Source: Evernia prunastri (Eukaryota; Ascomycota; Lecanoromycetes; Lecanorales; Parmeliaceae). Taken from it: DNA of 64,000 nucleotides. The notes under the pieces are model-generated. The model did no database searches and had not been told where the DNA came from. It saw only the letters and a program-made list of their open reading frames with translations. A program made the position numbers and the translations under genes. Within the stretch, counting starts at the first letter, position 1, and each line of letters begins with the position of its first letter. Shown piece after piece: positions 1-11,370 of this stretch. The stretch is from assembly GCA_003184365.1 (NCBI GenBank), contig NKYR01000019.1, positions 186,001 to 250,000 on the forward strand, given 5' to 3'.

Positions 1-1217
1 GTTCTCGTCTAGTAAGAGAGAGAGAGAGGGAGGGAGAGAGAGATCAAGGTGGTGGAGCTGGAGTGAGAAGAAGGCTTGGCATGTTGCCTGTCTAGCGTGG
101 CAGAAGAGAGGGTCTGTGTCGACAAATTTCCAAACGGCTGCCTGCTTATGATCTTCATCTCCGTAAGGTTACCCTTTCGCGTTTCCACTCTGTCCATCAG
201 CATGCATTCAAATTTTCCACCAATCCAATGCTTGGTAAATTCTGCTCGTTCCGCCTTTTTCGCCACGGGGTGAATCATTTGAATCAGTAAAGAAGGCAGG
301 CCATTGATGATTTGATACCGATATTTCGGGAAGCTGCGACTCTTATCTCCTAACCCCTACCTCCTACCTCCTGCCTCCTGAGTCATTACCCACCAGGCGT
401 TGCCCAAGACTGGGCGAATCCTAATCCTAAGCACCTGATGCACGCTTTGGACATGACTGACACTTCTGAAGCTCCAAGTATCATTTGTCATGGCATTTGC
501 TCAAGCCAACCAGGGCGCTCTCCCGTTGGGCAGGTTTGAAACGTGCTCTTTCGCTCTCGTACCATTGCACATTTCAATCCGTAACCCCACATCCAGTTGC
601 ATCTGCCACGCTTAAAAAAAGCACTGTCGTCTTCATGTGACATGGCTTCAACAATGCTTGTAAGCGGCAAGGCAGGTCCAAAGTGATGTCGTTTACAGTA
701 CACCGCCAATGAATCAATTCCATTGTGAGGGGAAAGCTGACAAAGACGACTACTTTCGTCATCCAGGTCCAACCTGGGAACATCATTTTGTCCTGGCATC
801 TTCCCCAATCAACGTACGCCTGCAATGTCAAATGACCCAAGGACAGACTTGAAGCAGCGGTGCCCCCTTGACCATGACTCCGCCCTGACCAGGTGATCAG
901 CCCGCCACAGATCCAATTCCAAACGAATTTCCTCCCCAAGCTGCCTTTTTCTCCCCACCGCCAGAACCTGATGCATTCTTCTGTTGCATGCCAGGACCCT
1001 GATTTTCCCGATTGAAGTTTGAGGAGAGGCCCTTAGTGCTGGACTTCCGATCCTGAGACCATGAAGTGTTTTGCCCAGTGAGGGGCAATGCTTCAGTGCC
1101 CATTCCATCAAGCCTCGTCTCGAGTTTAAAAGTCCCACATCCTCGGACTTCTTCCCAATCTTCCTTTCGCTTTCATACCCAACCTCCCTCGCCATCTTTA
1201 AACACTTCAAGGTCAAC
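1..1217. other. Gene-free left end with GA microsatellite
   Basis: No convincing gene was found here. Bases about 12-45 are a GA/GGGA microsatellite. Short ORFs on both strands lack family features or splice partners, and those on the minus strand run antisense into the next gene. The last 150 bases before 1218 are pyrimidine-rich, like a fungal core promoter, and probably drive the gene starting at 1218. Confidence 0.5.
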
Positions 1218-2348
1218 ATGGCTCCTCCGTTGAACACTATGGACCTCATTGTCATACAGCGAGATATTTCTGGAAAGTCGGTTTCCATCTACTCATCCAA
1301 TGGGTACATAGCCACTCAAATGGCGGCATGCGTTAACATGGCCCGAGAAATGATTGCGAGCGAGAAAGGTCTGTCCAGCTTGATCAAGTTTGGCGAGGAC
1401 TTCGAGAAAGTGAAAACGGAATTAAAACCCTGGTACTACCCAAGGGAAATGAAGGAAGTGGCTCAAGAGTACGTTCGACGAATGCTTGACAAGTGGCCGC
1501 CGATGGTTCATGACCATACCTTTACCAATCCGGATATTGCGGGATGTACTTGGAGGACGAAATGGGAGGAATATTTTGACACCAGCCAACACGCTATCGC
1601 GATCAATGGACAAGTAAGCCGATCCTGGCTCTGTACTACCACGACTAAGGTATATTACAGAGGCTGACATCATTGTAGAGATTCGACTACCTGTGCGCCG
1701 CAGCGAGGCACGCAAAGGCATTCTCCAATCCGAATTCCAAGGAGCACCAGCGATACCGGAGATTCGTGGTGATTCATGCCTTGACAATTGTGCACGAACT
1801 GGCTCACATATTTATTGACTTCCTCGGCCGAGGTCAAAGAAACACTCCGGAAAGTATGGCAGACCCTTCAAGCGATACTTCGCAAGCTAGCAAAGGTGAA
1901 GCTGGTGCTTATTTGGAATATCTGATGTTCGGCGGTCGTTTGCTGCATTTACGGAACCATGCTGAAGGTGATGAGCAGGTATGTCCATATATGCATCTTT
2001 TGGCAGGAGGCGAAGTGTATGAACTGACAGTAAACCTAGTCTGGCGAGCTTCACCTTGTCAACGGGGAGAAGCAACTTCGCCACATCTCACAGGGCACGG
2101 TGGATAAATGTTGCCGCTATGGTGAGTTCTGGTCCAACCTGTCTTTTTGCGCAGCCGCTGATTCTTATTTTGAACTAGAATTCGACCTCCCCTTCCCCAG
2201 CGTACCTGTCAATGCGCCAGAGACGAAGAGGTCACTAGGTTACGGCATTCCTTTGGATGTTATGAGAAATCCATTGAAACAACCTGATGCAATAGCGCTC
2301 TTGCTCGCACGCGAGCAGTTTGGTGCTAAGGTAAATCCATTCAAGTGA
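1218..2348 (+). CDS. Hypothetical protein with HExxH (HELAH) metallopeptidase-like motif
   Basis: The proposed exons are 1218-1613, 1679-1978, 2040-2121 and 2179-2348, giving about 315 aa with every junction in phase. The 57-nt third intron is also open in frame, so it could be retained. The motif HELAH lies near residues 171-175 within a hydrophobic helix (VIHALTIVHELAHIFIDF). A downstream GEAGAYLEY could supply a third, acidic zinc ligand. HExxH followed by an acidic ligand is the usual zinc site of many metallopeptidases. No signal peptide or membrane segment is seen. I do not recognise a named family, so peptidase activity is an inference from the motif alone. The start was chosen at the first ATG of the reading frame that follows a pyrimidine-rich leader; an upstream in-frame non-ATG extension was ignored. 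The C-terminal end after residue 300 is the least certain part, because a GTAAAT just before the stop could be another donor. Confidence 0.6.
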
Positions 2349-2645
2349 AAACAGACGGAAGCTCTCATGGAAAAGAACAAAAAGCCTACAACCATCCAAA
2401 CCGACCCTAAATCTGCTGTTTACAGGCTCCCATTCGAGCCAGGTCTTGCTGACGAGGCGGTAGAGTGAGCGGCGAAAAGGGCATCGGTGGGGCAGGACCC
2501 CGGCGATTTGATAAAGTGAGCGGAGAGTGGCATCGGATGAGGGGCAGGACCCCGGGGATTTGACCATTTCGTTACGAACAATGCATGCGCTGTTTTTTCT
2601 GAACATGTCACCTAATAGCTTGCGAGAACCATGATAATCCCAATC
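2349..2645. repeat. Short direct duplication (51-bp period) in gene-free spacer
   Basis: Two imperfect copies of a segment beginning GTGAGCGG and containing GGGGCAGGACCCCGG lie at about 2465 and 2516, 51 bases apart. The GGGGCAGGACCCC core is close to palindromic. No gene is evident in this spacer, which leads directly into the minisatellite. Confidence 0.6.
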
Positions 2646-3060
2646 CAACAGGTTTCCTACCGCTCACATTAGACATTGTCATGATTGCTTGTATCTTGGC
2701 ATTCATTTTTCCAGTGGTTACCTACCGGTCAAAATCCAGATCAATGGATATCCTACCGCTCACATTAGGCATTGTCATGGTTGGTTGTACCATGGTATTC
2801 AAATTTTCAGTGATTACCTACCGGTCATAATCCATGTCAACGGGTTTCCTACCGCTCACATTAGGCATTGTCATGGTTGGTTGTACCGTGGCATTCAAAT
2901 TTCCAGTGATTACCTACCGGTCATAATCCATGTCAACGGGTGTCCTGCCGCTCACATTAGGCATTTTCATGGTTGCTTGTGCCTTATTAATCAATTTACC
3001 TATGGTTGCCTACCTCCCACCCTCCCTACCGGCCATGTTCCAGGTTTAACGGGTTGCTTT
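2646..3060. repeat. 96-bp tandem minisatellite, about four copies
   Basis: Copies are marked by CCTACCGCTCACATTAGGCA (or close variants) at 2656, 2752, 2848 and 2944, which is a constant 96-base spacing. A fifth, decayed copy reaches about 3060. Within each unit a second near-copy, CCTACCGGTCA, sits about 65 bases downstream, so the unit is itself partly repetitive. Because 96 is divisible by three, a plus-strand ORF (2689-3171) stays open with a 32-residue repeat. I read that as a by-product of the repeat length rather than a gene. Confidence 0.85.
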
Positions 3061-3601
3061 CCGGCTTGGCCTCAGGTTACGAGCTGCTCTAGCCGGGGCA
3101 CGTCAAGCTCGATAACAGTAACGTCTGAGCGTATGTGTAAGATGGGAACGAAGGGGGAAGAAGGTCAATAGCAGCAAGGAATTTCATACCATGTGGGTTC
3201 CACATCAAAAATGAGAAAGAGGGAGAGGTGTGTAGAACGGCTGTAGCCAATCTGATTGTAGCGTCCCCAGCGGAAGTAAGTGCCAAGGCCATCGGCAATT
3301 GCAACGGTTTCTATCTCCGGCGCTCTCCCCACTTCCGAGGTTCCGATCGTTCCTGTACAGGCACACGTCATGGTATGTTATGACCTCCACGGCCAATTCC
3401 AATGAGACCCGCTTACCAAGCTATGTCGACATTACAAACCAGCTCAATACATTGCCTCCTCCCAAAGCTTTATATACCCCCTCTCCTACCGTCTACCTGT
3501 TCATCAATCAACTAGCCAACCCTATACTGCCAATCTGCTTCCAATTGAACCCCAACTCCGAGTGAAACCCATAGACATCCAAACAAACAACCACAACCCC
3601 A
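3061..3601. other. Spacer and probable promoter of the oxidoreductase gene
   Basis: No gene is seen here. A TATA-like TTTATATACC lies near 3470, and pyrimidine-rich, CAAC-rich leader sequence follows up to the ATG at 3602, as is typical of expressed fungal genes. Confidence 0.4.
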
Positions 3602-4766
3602 ATGGCCCCAACAACGACCAAGCAATGGACCGTCGAGGGCAAAAGCGGCTTCGACAGCCTCAAACTCAATGAGAAAGCCGACATCCCCACCCTCGGTGAC
3701 CACGACGTCCTCGTCAACTTCCACTACGTCTCCTTGAACTACAGAGATCTCATCATCCCCAAGGTAACACACCCCCGAATCCCCCCACTCCCCCCCCCCG
3801 CAAGCAAAAACCCAAGCTCACTCACTCACTCACTCACTCACTTACCTCTCTCCACAGGGCAAATACCCCTTCCCCATCGCCCTCCCCATCGTCCCCACCT
3901 CCGACGGCGCCGGCACCATCGTCGCCACAGGCCCGCGCGTCACCCGCTTCCAAAAAGGCGACCGGGTCCTCACCCTCTTCAACCAATCCCACCTCGCCGG
4001 CGCCATCACCGCCTCGGACGTCGGCACCGGCCTCGGCGGCGCCCTAAACGGCGCCCTCCGCCAGCACGGCGCCTTCGACGAATCCGGCCTCGTCCACATG
4101 CCCACCTCCTTAAATTTCCAGCAGGGCAGCACGCTCCCCTGCGCGGCGCTGACGGCCTGGAACGCGCTGTACGGCATCGAAGGCAGCAAGAGCCTGAAGC
4201 CCGGCGACACGGTGCTGACGCAGGGCACCGGCGGCGTGAGCGTGTTCGCGCTGCAGTTCGCCAAAGCGGCCGGCGCGCGCGTCATCGCGACCACGTCGTC
4301 CGACGCCAAAGCCGACGTGCTGCGGAAGCTTGGCGCGGACCACGTGCTCAACTACCGCACCGACGAAAGCTGGGGCGAGACGGCGAAGAAGCTGACGCCG
4401 GGCGGGCTCGGGGTGGCGCACGTGGTGGAAGTGGGCGGGCCCAAGACGATGGCGCAGTCGCTCAAGGCGATCCGGCCCGAGGGGACCATCTCCATCATCG
4501 GCTTCCTGGGCGGCGCGGGCAAGGACCAGCCGGGCTTCCTGGACTGCCTGAACAGCGTGTGCACGGTGCGGGGCGTGCTCGTCGGGTCGCGGCTGCAGTT
4601 TGAGCAGATGAACGCCGCCATCGACGCGACGGGCATCAAGCCCGTCGTGGACGAGAAAGTCTTCGGGCTGGAGGAGGCGAGGGAGGCGTACCAGTACATG
4701 TGGGATCAGAAGCACTTTGGCAAGCTGACCATCAAGATCGATGACCCGAGTCAATCGAAGCTGTAG
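3602..4766 (+). CDS. Medium-chain dehydrogenase/reductase (quinone oxidoreductase-like)
   Basis: Exons 3602-3763 and 3858-4766 encode 356 aa. The protein has the GroES-like N-terminal fold of the MDR superfamily (VSLNYRDL, the DGAG turn, GDRV) and a Rossmann nucleotide-binding domain with the fingerprint GTGGVSVFALQFAKAAGA around residues 205-225. The cysteine cluster of the structural zinc lobe is absent, which fits the zinc-independent quinone oxidoreductase side of the family. It probably reduces a quinone, enone or carbonyl with NAD(P)H in the cytosol; the substrate cannot be told. The single intron carries a CTCA tetranucleotide microsatellite (about 3819-3841). Exon 2 is much richer in GC than neighbouring genes, showing strong codon bias towards C/G third positions. 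It is transcribed convergently with RPO41. Confidence 0.9.
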
Positions 4767-5130
4767 GATAGACGACGATGGGAGGGGGAGTCACGAATGC
4801 TGACGTGGAGATGAGGGCTACTTTTTGTACATATATGACAGTTGAAATTATTATGAGGTTCATTTACCAGAATATTCTGAGTATGTAATCAGATCTCATG
4901 GACTATGTGAGAATCATCTATGCTACATGGGCGTACTATTCCGAATCCTCTTGGAATGCTGAAACCGCCGGCTCTATGCTATACATATGACTCAGTAGCC
5001 ACCACCGATGCTATGCAAGATTCTTATACAAGGCTGTATATTGACGTTCCAAAAAAGATATCCCCACAAGACATAACCGCCATATAGCACCGATGCCGAC
5101 GCCGATGCCACCAGAGTGAAGATATGTGCG
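4767..5130. other. Convergent 3' spacer between the oxidoreductase and RPO41
   Basis: No gene is seen. The sequence becomes AT-rich after 4810 and holds the 3' ends of both flanking genes. No recognisable repeat or RNA gene was found. Confidence 0.5.
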
Positions 5131-8100
5131 TCAAGAAAAGAAGTATTGGCTGTCCTTCAACCTCGAGACATCGAACTCACCCTATCCAAATTGATTAGCA
5201 AATGTCCGCAAGACTATACGGCACAACCCCGGCCATGGACAAGGAGGATTTACCTTCTTTGGAACAGGGGCGAACTTCAAGGGCAACCACACCCAGATCT
5301 TCCTGTCTCTTGCGACCGATTTACTCTTTTCGGCATCCTTTCCCGCTGCCAAATGCTCAGAGCTTTCCCCTGCGTTGGCCGCTGTCTCGTCCGTAGCGTC
5401 AGAAGCGACTTCGGAATTGGTTGTACCGTCGGGTTCGGAACCCTCAGCCACATCATCACTAAACACTTTTTCGACGTTCGCCATGTCGCCAACCTCCAGG
5501 CGTTGATTGGCCTTCAATTTGACAGACCTTGAGGAAGCTGGACCCATTTCGCCAATGGTAGTTGCTTTGACGTCCGATGGCGCCAAAGCTCGTTCATCTG
5601 CTGCCTCGGCAAAAAATCTCGCTGGTGTCACCATGGCCTCTCCTTCTTCGCGCTCCGTTGGGTCCTCAGATGCGAGCAAAGCCAGGCGGCGGCGTTCAAG
5701 AATCAATTCGTCTTTTTTCCGTCCTGCAACGCCCTTCTTCTTGATTGCCGGGTCAACATCCCTACGCCACTTCAAGATCTTGCGACCGACGGGACTTTTA
5801 GAATAGACGTCTGCAAGGTGCATGTAGCCCTTGTACCTTGCGTTGAACTCGGCCGCAAGTCGACCAACGATGTCTTCAGAGTGCATCCTGATGAAGGCAT
5901 CGCGAATGATTCTATTCATCGTGTCCACGTCTCCAGCATGTGTCCAGAATGAATCATGGATTGATGCAAAGGTAAGACCGACTTCATGGCATTTTAGTGC
6001 TGTGAGAAACATGTGCGTGGCGTCCAGTGAATGTATAAAATTTGGAGGGAACGCCTGTTGCTGTTTCGCTTTATGAATGGGATCCGCTGCCGTACGTTGC
6101 ACGATACTGATATACTGCAGGTTGGTGTCAATACGGCGTGTACTTGCCTTTCGATAGGGTTGAACGACAGGCATCTTCAGAGGCGTTGTCCAGATGACGC
6201 TCGACTTGAACGACAAGATGTCGTCTTTCCGCCCCTTTAGAGGCTTTAGCTTGAACTGATTTGGAAATGTCTCCCCTTTGGCCTCCCTCTCAATGTGTTG
6301 AACTTGCTCAGCCGATACAGAATCAGAAATCCTTGCGGCACAATCGGTAAGCCAATACTGTATGTCATGTGCTCCATTGAACATGGTTGAGAGTGACTTG
6401 AAGATTTTTTTCGCAACGTACGATGCTGCCGCAAGCCGATTGAGGCCGAAAGTATCCGGAAGGTCAGGCACGGATTCGTCAAGCTGCTTTAAAACCTGTC
6501 GCTTGGCGCCTGTAAATGTCACGCCGTAAACGTTAGTCATGACTGTTTGCTTGACCACCTTTCTGGTCACTTTGCCATTCAGCTGCGTCGCCAAAGCGTC
6601 GCCCTGCGCTGCCTCGTCGGCAATCTCTCCTTTGACCATTTCAGCTACAGCGGTATATATGTCCGAGGGTCGATCGCCAGGCTCAAGGTTCACTTGCTGG
6701 GCACCGGCTACATCACCTCCAAGCGCTGCGTAGTGTTGAAGGCCATTGCAAGTACCGTCTTGGTGTATTGCAAGGTGACATACGTAACGCGTGGGGTCGG
6801 GCAAGTCCAGAGCAGCTTTCAACTCATTACAGGCTGCAAGGCATTGCCAAGGGTCCTCGGCTTTCAGCCACCATCTATCGCCGTTCAAAGGGTTGTTAAC
6901 AGAATCATGTATTTCTGCCAAATGGTTCTCGGTGAACCGCAATCGGTCCTCAAAACTAGCCTTGTCGTATCCATGTACGTTAGCAAGATGGATTTTGAGC
7001 CACCAGAGCCCGGAGTCGGTGAGCTCTTTGCCTTTTGCGAAAAGCAGAAGTCCTCGCGCATTATCAGACCCCATGTGATTCAAGAATGGGGCCATAGGAT
7101 ATGCACGCCCACGGAAGTCACAATTGTGAGGAAAATAGAATGTTTCGTTCAAGTATGCACGAGCGACTTCAAGCTGGAAATTCTGAAAACATCTTTGACT
7201 CCTGAGCCCCGACCTCTGGTTCTCGGCTTCCCTCACGGCCCTGATCCAGTTCTGTCTGGTTATGGGTTCGGCTGACGGGGGAGGCTCATCAGGTTTTTCG
7301 AATGGTGGGTTTGCCGGAGGAATCTTAGCAATCGCCTCTCCAGTATTCCATGCATCAAGCATGACTTTGAACACGAAAGAGTTGATCTTCCATTGTGTTT
7401 TCGCAAGTACGTCAAGGCCTGCAAAGACCTGAGACATATCTCCGTTTTCCACTGCAGTAATGGCATACCGTTTTGACTGCGTGTCATTCGAAGTGAGACG
7501 GACCACAGGTACTGAATGCTCATAAAACCCTCCTTCACGGAATCCAACCCATGGTTTGGGCTCGGCGACCATTGGTAGGTATTTCGCTATTGCTGAGGTC
7601 ACGGGAGCCTTGGCTAAAGTCTCTAATACGGCCGTATTGAGCCGGACGACACCCACGCGCTTCCCACCCATGTACTGAAACGTATGAAAGAACACTGGCT
7701 GCGCCTCTCGCATTTCTTTACCCGTCTTGGGATCTTTGCGAGAAACTTGTACCTTGGCGATGTCCATCAGATGGGAAAGGAGTACCGCACCGACCTTGAC
7801 CTTTATTGTGTGTGTCCATTCCATACTTTCATGGAGCCTTGATGCGCGGCCCCGAAGGATCTGCTGCAGCTTTGCATCAGATATGCCCTCGCATACGCTG
7901 ACTTGTTCTCTGACTCCAGCTGACAGATTTACTTCACGCGGCTTCTTGCCCTTTTGCTTCTGTCCAGAAAGTTCAGCAACGCTCTCAGCTTGAACAGCGC
8001 TCCCAATTCCTGTAACAACATGGTAGACTCGCATGCCTCTCTCATCGATACTCTCGGTACCGAGAATCTTCATGGCAGCCAAAATGGTGACTGCCGAGAG

Positions 8101-9521
8101 CTTTTCTGGCGACAGAGTTTGCACGTAAGGAGCCCAGAGTAAAAGATCTTCATCAGTCTTCCTTTTGGTTTCCCTTCTCTCGGCATCTTCCGATCTTTTT
8201 ACATCCTCGCTGATCAACGGGACCAAAGCTTCGTGCCATTTCCACATCATGGCACCAACCGAAGACGATGCCAAGTTACTAACTATGCCCATGTCCTTCA
8301 ATTGTTTATCTTCTGCACGCCAGCGATCCATGGCAGCTGTAACCGTGTTCTTTTCTAGTAGCCTCTGGCGCTCCACGGCAGACAAATCGCTATGAGCAGC
8401 CTCTCTGCCACTGAACAAGTCCGCACCTTCGATGTCAAATAGCTCCAGTGATTTCTTCAGCGTTGAAAGACCCGAGCCCTTCTGCTCCATTGCCCTAACA
8501 GCCTGTATTCCATCCGCAGGCTTAGCTAAGGTCCTTTCGGTTGTTCCAGGCTCCTCCTGGGGAAACTGATTCAGTTCGGTCAAATCCGCGTTCGTATGTT
8601 CATGAACATGTGAAACAGGGACCTAATTCTGGGATTAGCAACAGGGATTCAGATTAATGCACGTCTACATACTGCAGCAGACTCTTCGACATCAAGCTCC
8701 CAAAGAGCACTAATTTCGCCGCCAAGTCCAGCTTCATCAGCCAAATTCTGATATCTTCTCATTGCACGTTCTCCGCTTGAGCCTGAGGACTGTGAACTGG
8801 CTCTGATCATTTGAGCATATATTTCTGCATTTGGGGTGACCCCAACGCGCTTCAAATCCACTTCGAACCATCGCTGTAAGTCTTTGAGAAGCTGCTGATC
8901 CTTGGTCTGCACGATCTTATTTGTGAGCTCCCTCACATAGTCCGAATGTGCCGCAAGTAGTCCTGCAGCATTTGGGGTGTAAATCTGGTTGAGCCTTCGC
9001 ACAAGAGCCGCTGCTCGCTCGAGGCGGCCTACCTGAAGGCATGCATGTAGGTTTTGATGGAGCTGGTTGAGGTCGCCAGTTATCGCGTCTTTCACACGGA
9101 ACCTCTTGGGGTGTGTGGCGAGGGTGTCTTGGATGCGGAGCAGTGGATGATTCGGATCAAAGGGGCGAAGGGCAGAGATGCCCGTGCCGCCGAAGGTAGG
9201 CTGGTAGCTGAATTGCGGAACCGAAGATTCGGCCCAGGGAACATATGTGTCGTGTTCAGGTTCGTACTGTATGGCGGCGGCAGCTGAGGCCATCCTTCGA
9301 CGGTGTGGATGAGTTTTGGATGCCGAATGCCTGCCGCTCCTCGACCGCCCCAGATAGGGTTTCGAAGGAGGGTCCCATGTTTTGATAGAACGCTTGCAAG
9401 TGCCATTTATTTGGCCAAATAAAGCGGGACATAGAAAGGGGAGATGTAGAAGCTCGAGGCTGGAAGAGGATTGCTTGTACGCATCAGGGTACAACGTGCG
9501 CTTTGAGGCTCGTGAAAACAT
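5131..9521 (-). CDS. RPO41: Mitochondrial DNA-directed RNA polymerase (T7-like)
   Basis: Exons 8673-9521, 5254-8622 and 5131-5181 give about 1,422 aa, close to the usual 1,350-1,450 for fungal Rpo41. The tiny last exon was recovered by its conserved end (GEFDVSRLKDSQYFFS). The N terminus is basic and Ser/Arg-rich, as expected of a mitochondrial presequence, and is followed by helical pentatricopeptide-like sequence. The catalytic domain carries motif A (DGTCNGLQHYAALGGD, near residue 900) with the first metal-binding Asp. Motif B (KQTVMTNVYGVTFTGAKRQ, near 980) has the NTP-binding Lys and Tyr. Motif C (HDSFWTHA, near 1170) has the second Asp. It transcribes the mitochondrial genome and probably makes replication primers, working with the Mtf1 factor. 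Several fungal copies share the same C-terminal residues, so the model end is reliable; the exact start is less so. Confidence 0.95.
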
Positions 9522-10255
9522 ACTTCACAGGCTCGCATGTGTGGGTGAATTGGCCAGAGATGATATAGCTGTTTCCATACATAGAAACGGAGGGATAGAG
9601 AGGGAATTGATGGGAGAGAAGATGTCTTGCCTCTCGCGTGCTTGATATCATCAAAGGAGTTCGGGCAAAACTTTTTTGACAGGGATCATTGATATGACCC
9701 ACGCTAGCTAGATCTGATCTAGGTTAGGTTGGCATCGCGCCGCACTAGCTTCATATAAATTTCCGCCACAGCCAGCATCCGCAATCAGTATATGGCAATA
9801 CTCCGCATATCGAGTACATCCAATGGCTAAAGTAGGCTTTCGATGAATGAGTACAATATGCGCAGGCACTCTCAACTCTTCCATTATAACACTATAAGCC
9901 AAGTGAGTCCCAATATTTAGCCTAGCACAGTCCAAAGATCTACGTTACTCTCCAACCATTGAAACGTGGCGGAAGTGTTGCGACAGTGGTGTAGATTCGG
10001 AACAAATGGTGATTTCTTTGTCTAATGCGGCTGCTTTTCTATACAATGCGATGGTGCGCAGAACAAAGCCCAAAAGTAATAGCGTTGTCTTGTCCATTGT
10101 TATGCTCTTTAATCGTTGCTTATATGCTCCCTCATCGCTCTGTATCATTCTTTCTCTCGAAGTAGGACATCACTTTCTTACGTCCTCATCTCTGCCACCC
10201 CAAGCCGGCGTATCCTTCCCCTTTCCAAGCCCAGCAAAATTTCGAACAGAAGAAT
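9522..10255. promoter_or_regulatory. Divergent spacer between RPO41 and the 10256 gene
   Basis: About 730 bases without a supported gene, lying between two divergently transcribed genes, so it should hold both promoters. It includes a moderately AT-rich stretch at 9710-10130. A pyrimidine-rich leader runs from about 10140 to 10255. No operator or repeat was recognised. Confidence 0.45.
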
Positions 10256-10975
10256 ATGGAGACCACATTCACCAACGCAGAGATGAAAGCGAGTCTGCTA
10301 AGAATAATCAATGAGCGTAATCAGCTCAAAGTGGAGCTCATGCACGCCAAGTCAGCCATCGTTGAACTCGAGAACCAGAATTTAGAGTATGACCGTTTAC
10401 TCTCCAATGCGCTTTCGCAGCTTCAGGCCTCCAAGCCCAAACCAACGGCGACCGTTACACCCAAAACCAGCTGGATAGGTACCTGGCAGTGCTCTTCGGA
10501 CTATCCTCAACTCGCGCCGATCGAAAAAGCCTGGTCAAACGGCTGGCTCCAGAAAGCTCTCACGCAGATGCCTGCCATGGTAGATCGGGAAGACTTGGGG
10601 CCACAGCACCGCATCAACTCCAGGCTTCTCTACTCGGCATTGCTTCAATCCACGGGCGCCAATCTACAGCAAGCGCTGGCTCACGCCGAGGAAGCTGTCA
10701 CCATGGCAGTAGATCTTGGCCTGCAAGAGCTCGCTGCAAAGGGGCAATTCCACCGTGCGCTTTGCTACCATTACTTGGGGGAATTCGCTAATGCCAGGTG
10801 GTGCTTCGTCTTGGCATCGTCAATCGACGAAACTGCGAAGGATTTTCGCCTAAAGGCCGAAGAGAACCTTCGAGGGCTGCCCGATGGCCATCCGCAGCAA
10901 TCTGTTTCCACCGACTTCAAGTTCTATTGCGACTCAAAGGTAAATGGATTTGTACACGGTGTGCAGCAATTATGA
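10256..10975 (+). CDS. Hypothetical protein: N-terminal coiled coil, TPR-like C-terminal half
   Basis: This is a single-exon 239-aa protein. Residues about 10-62 form a charged heptad-like helix (RNQLKVELMHAKSAIVELE), a likely coiled coil. After a Pro/Thr linker, residues about 110-205 look like paired TPR-type helices (the LLYSALLQSTG and AAKGQFHRALCYHYLGEFANARWCF segments). The pattern HRALCYHYLGEFANAR resembles YYRGLAQYHARDFVEAR in the protein encoded from 11371, so the two neighbours may share a domain. TPR-type helices usually bind proteins, and no enzyme motif is visible. A possible splice donor (AAGGTAAATG near 10937) leaves the last 10-12 residues uncertain. The function is unknown. 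Confidence 0.7.
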   Translation: METTFTNAEMKASLLRIINERNQLKVELMHAKSAIVELENQNLEYDRLLSNALSQLQASKPKPTATVTPKTSWIGTWQCSSDYPQLAPIEKAWSNGWLQKALTQMPAMVDREDLGPQHRINSRLLYSALLQSTGANLQQALAHAEEAVTMAVDLGLQELAAKGQFHRALCYHYLGEFANARWCFVLASSIDETAKDFRLKAEENLRGLPDGHPQQSVSTDFKFYCDSKVNGFVHGVQQL

Positions 10976-11370
10976 ATCAAGGCGAGCTCTCGTAAAATCA
11001 AAAGGACAATTTTGAAGCTTGTCGAAGTCACAAGCATTTTGGGCATTGATAAACTTGAATAGCTAGAGCAAGACCCGTTCTATATAATGTCATCGCTTAC
11101 AGCTCGCTTTGTAATCCATCTCCACGTTTTTTCTTTGTCCCCATCATCCTTTTGTAAGCTGATGCAATCGTGATTTCCGTTTGCGGAGATGTCATGCTTG
11201 GTTTTTCTTTGTTCCAACTTGTTTCTTTGTTCCAACTTTTTCGACTCGACGTGCTACGCAGTACTTCTCCCCCAACCACCTTTTTCGCACAGAGGAGATT
11301 TTGAAACATCGTGACATACCAACAAGGCAGACTAATCCGCGCTTGATCAAATTACTCTTTACCTTGAGTC
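10976..11370. other. Spacer with a short direct duplication
   Basis: No gene is seen. TTTCTTTGTTCCAACTT occurs twice in immediate succession at about 11203-11240, a 17-base tandem duplication. The remainder is a plausible leader for the gene starting at 11371. Confidence 0.45.

Noticed and set aside
809..1288. 159-codon minus-strand ORF
   Set aside because: Antisense to the start of the HExxH gene, no domain, and no splice partners.
2689..3171. 160-codon ORF with a 32-residue repeat
   Set aside because: Generated by the 96-base minisatellite; the composition is not protein-like and no start context or neighbouring exon supports it.
3602..4603. 333-codon ORF through the oxidoreductase intron
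   Set aside because: Reads the intron and then the wrong frame (Arg/Pro/His-rich), whereas splicing gives a complete MDR enzyme.
6547..7275. 242-codon plus-strand ORF
   Set aside because: Antisense shadow of the RPO41 catalytic domain.
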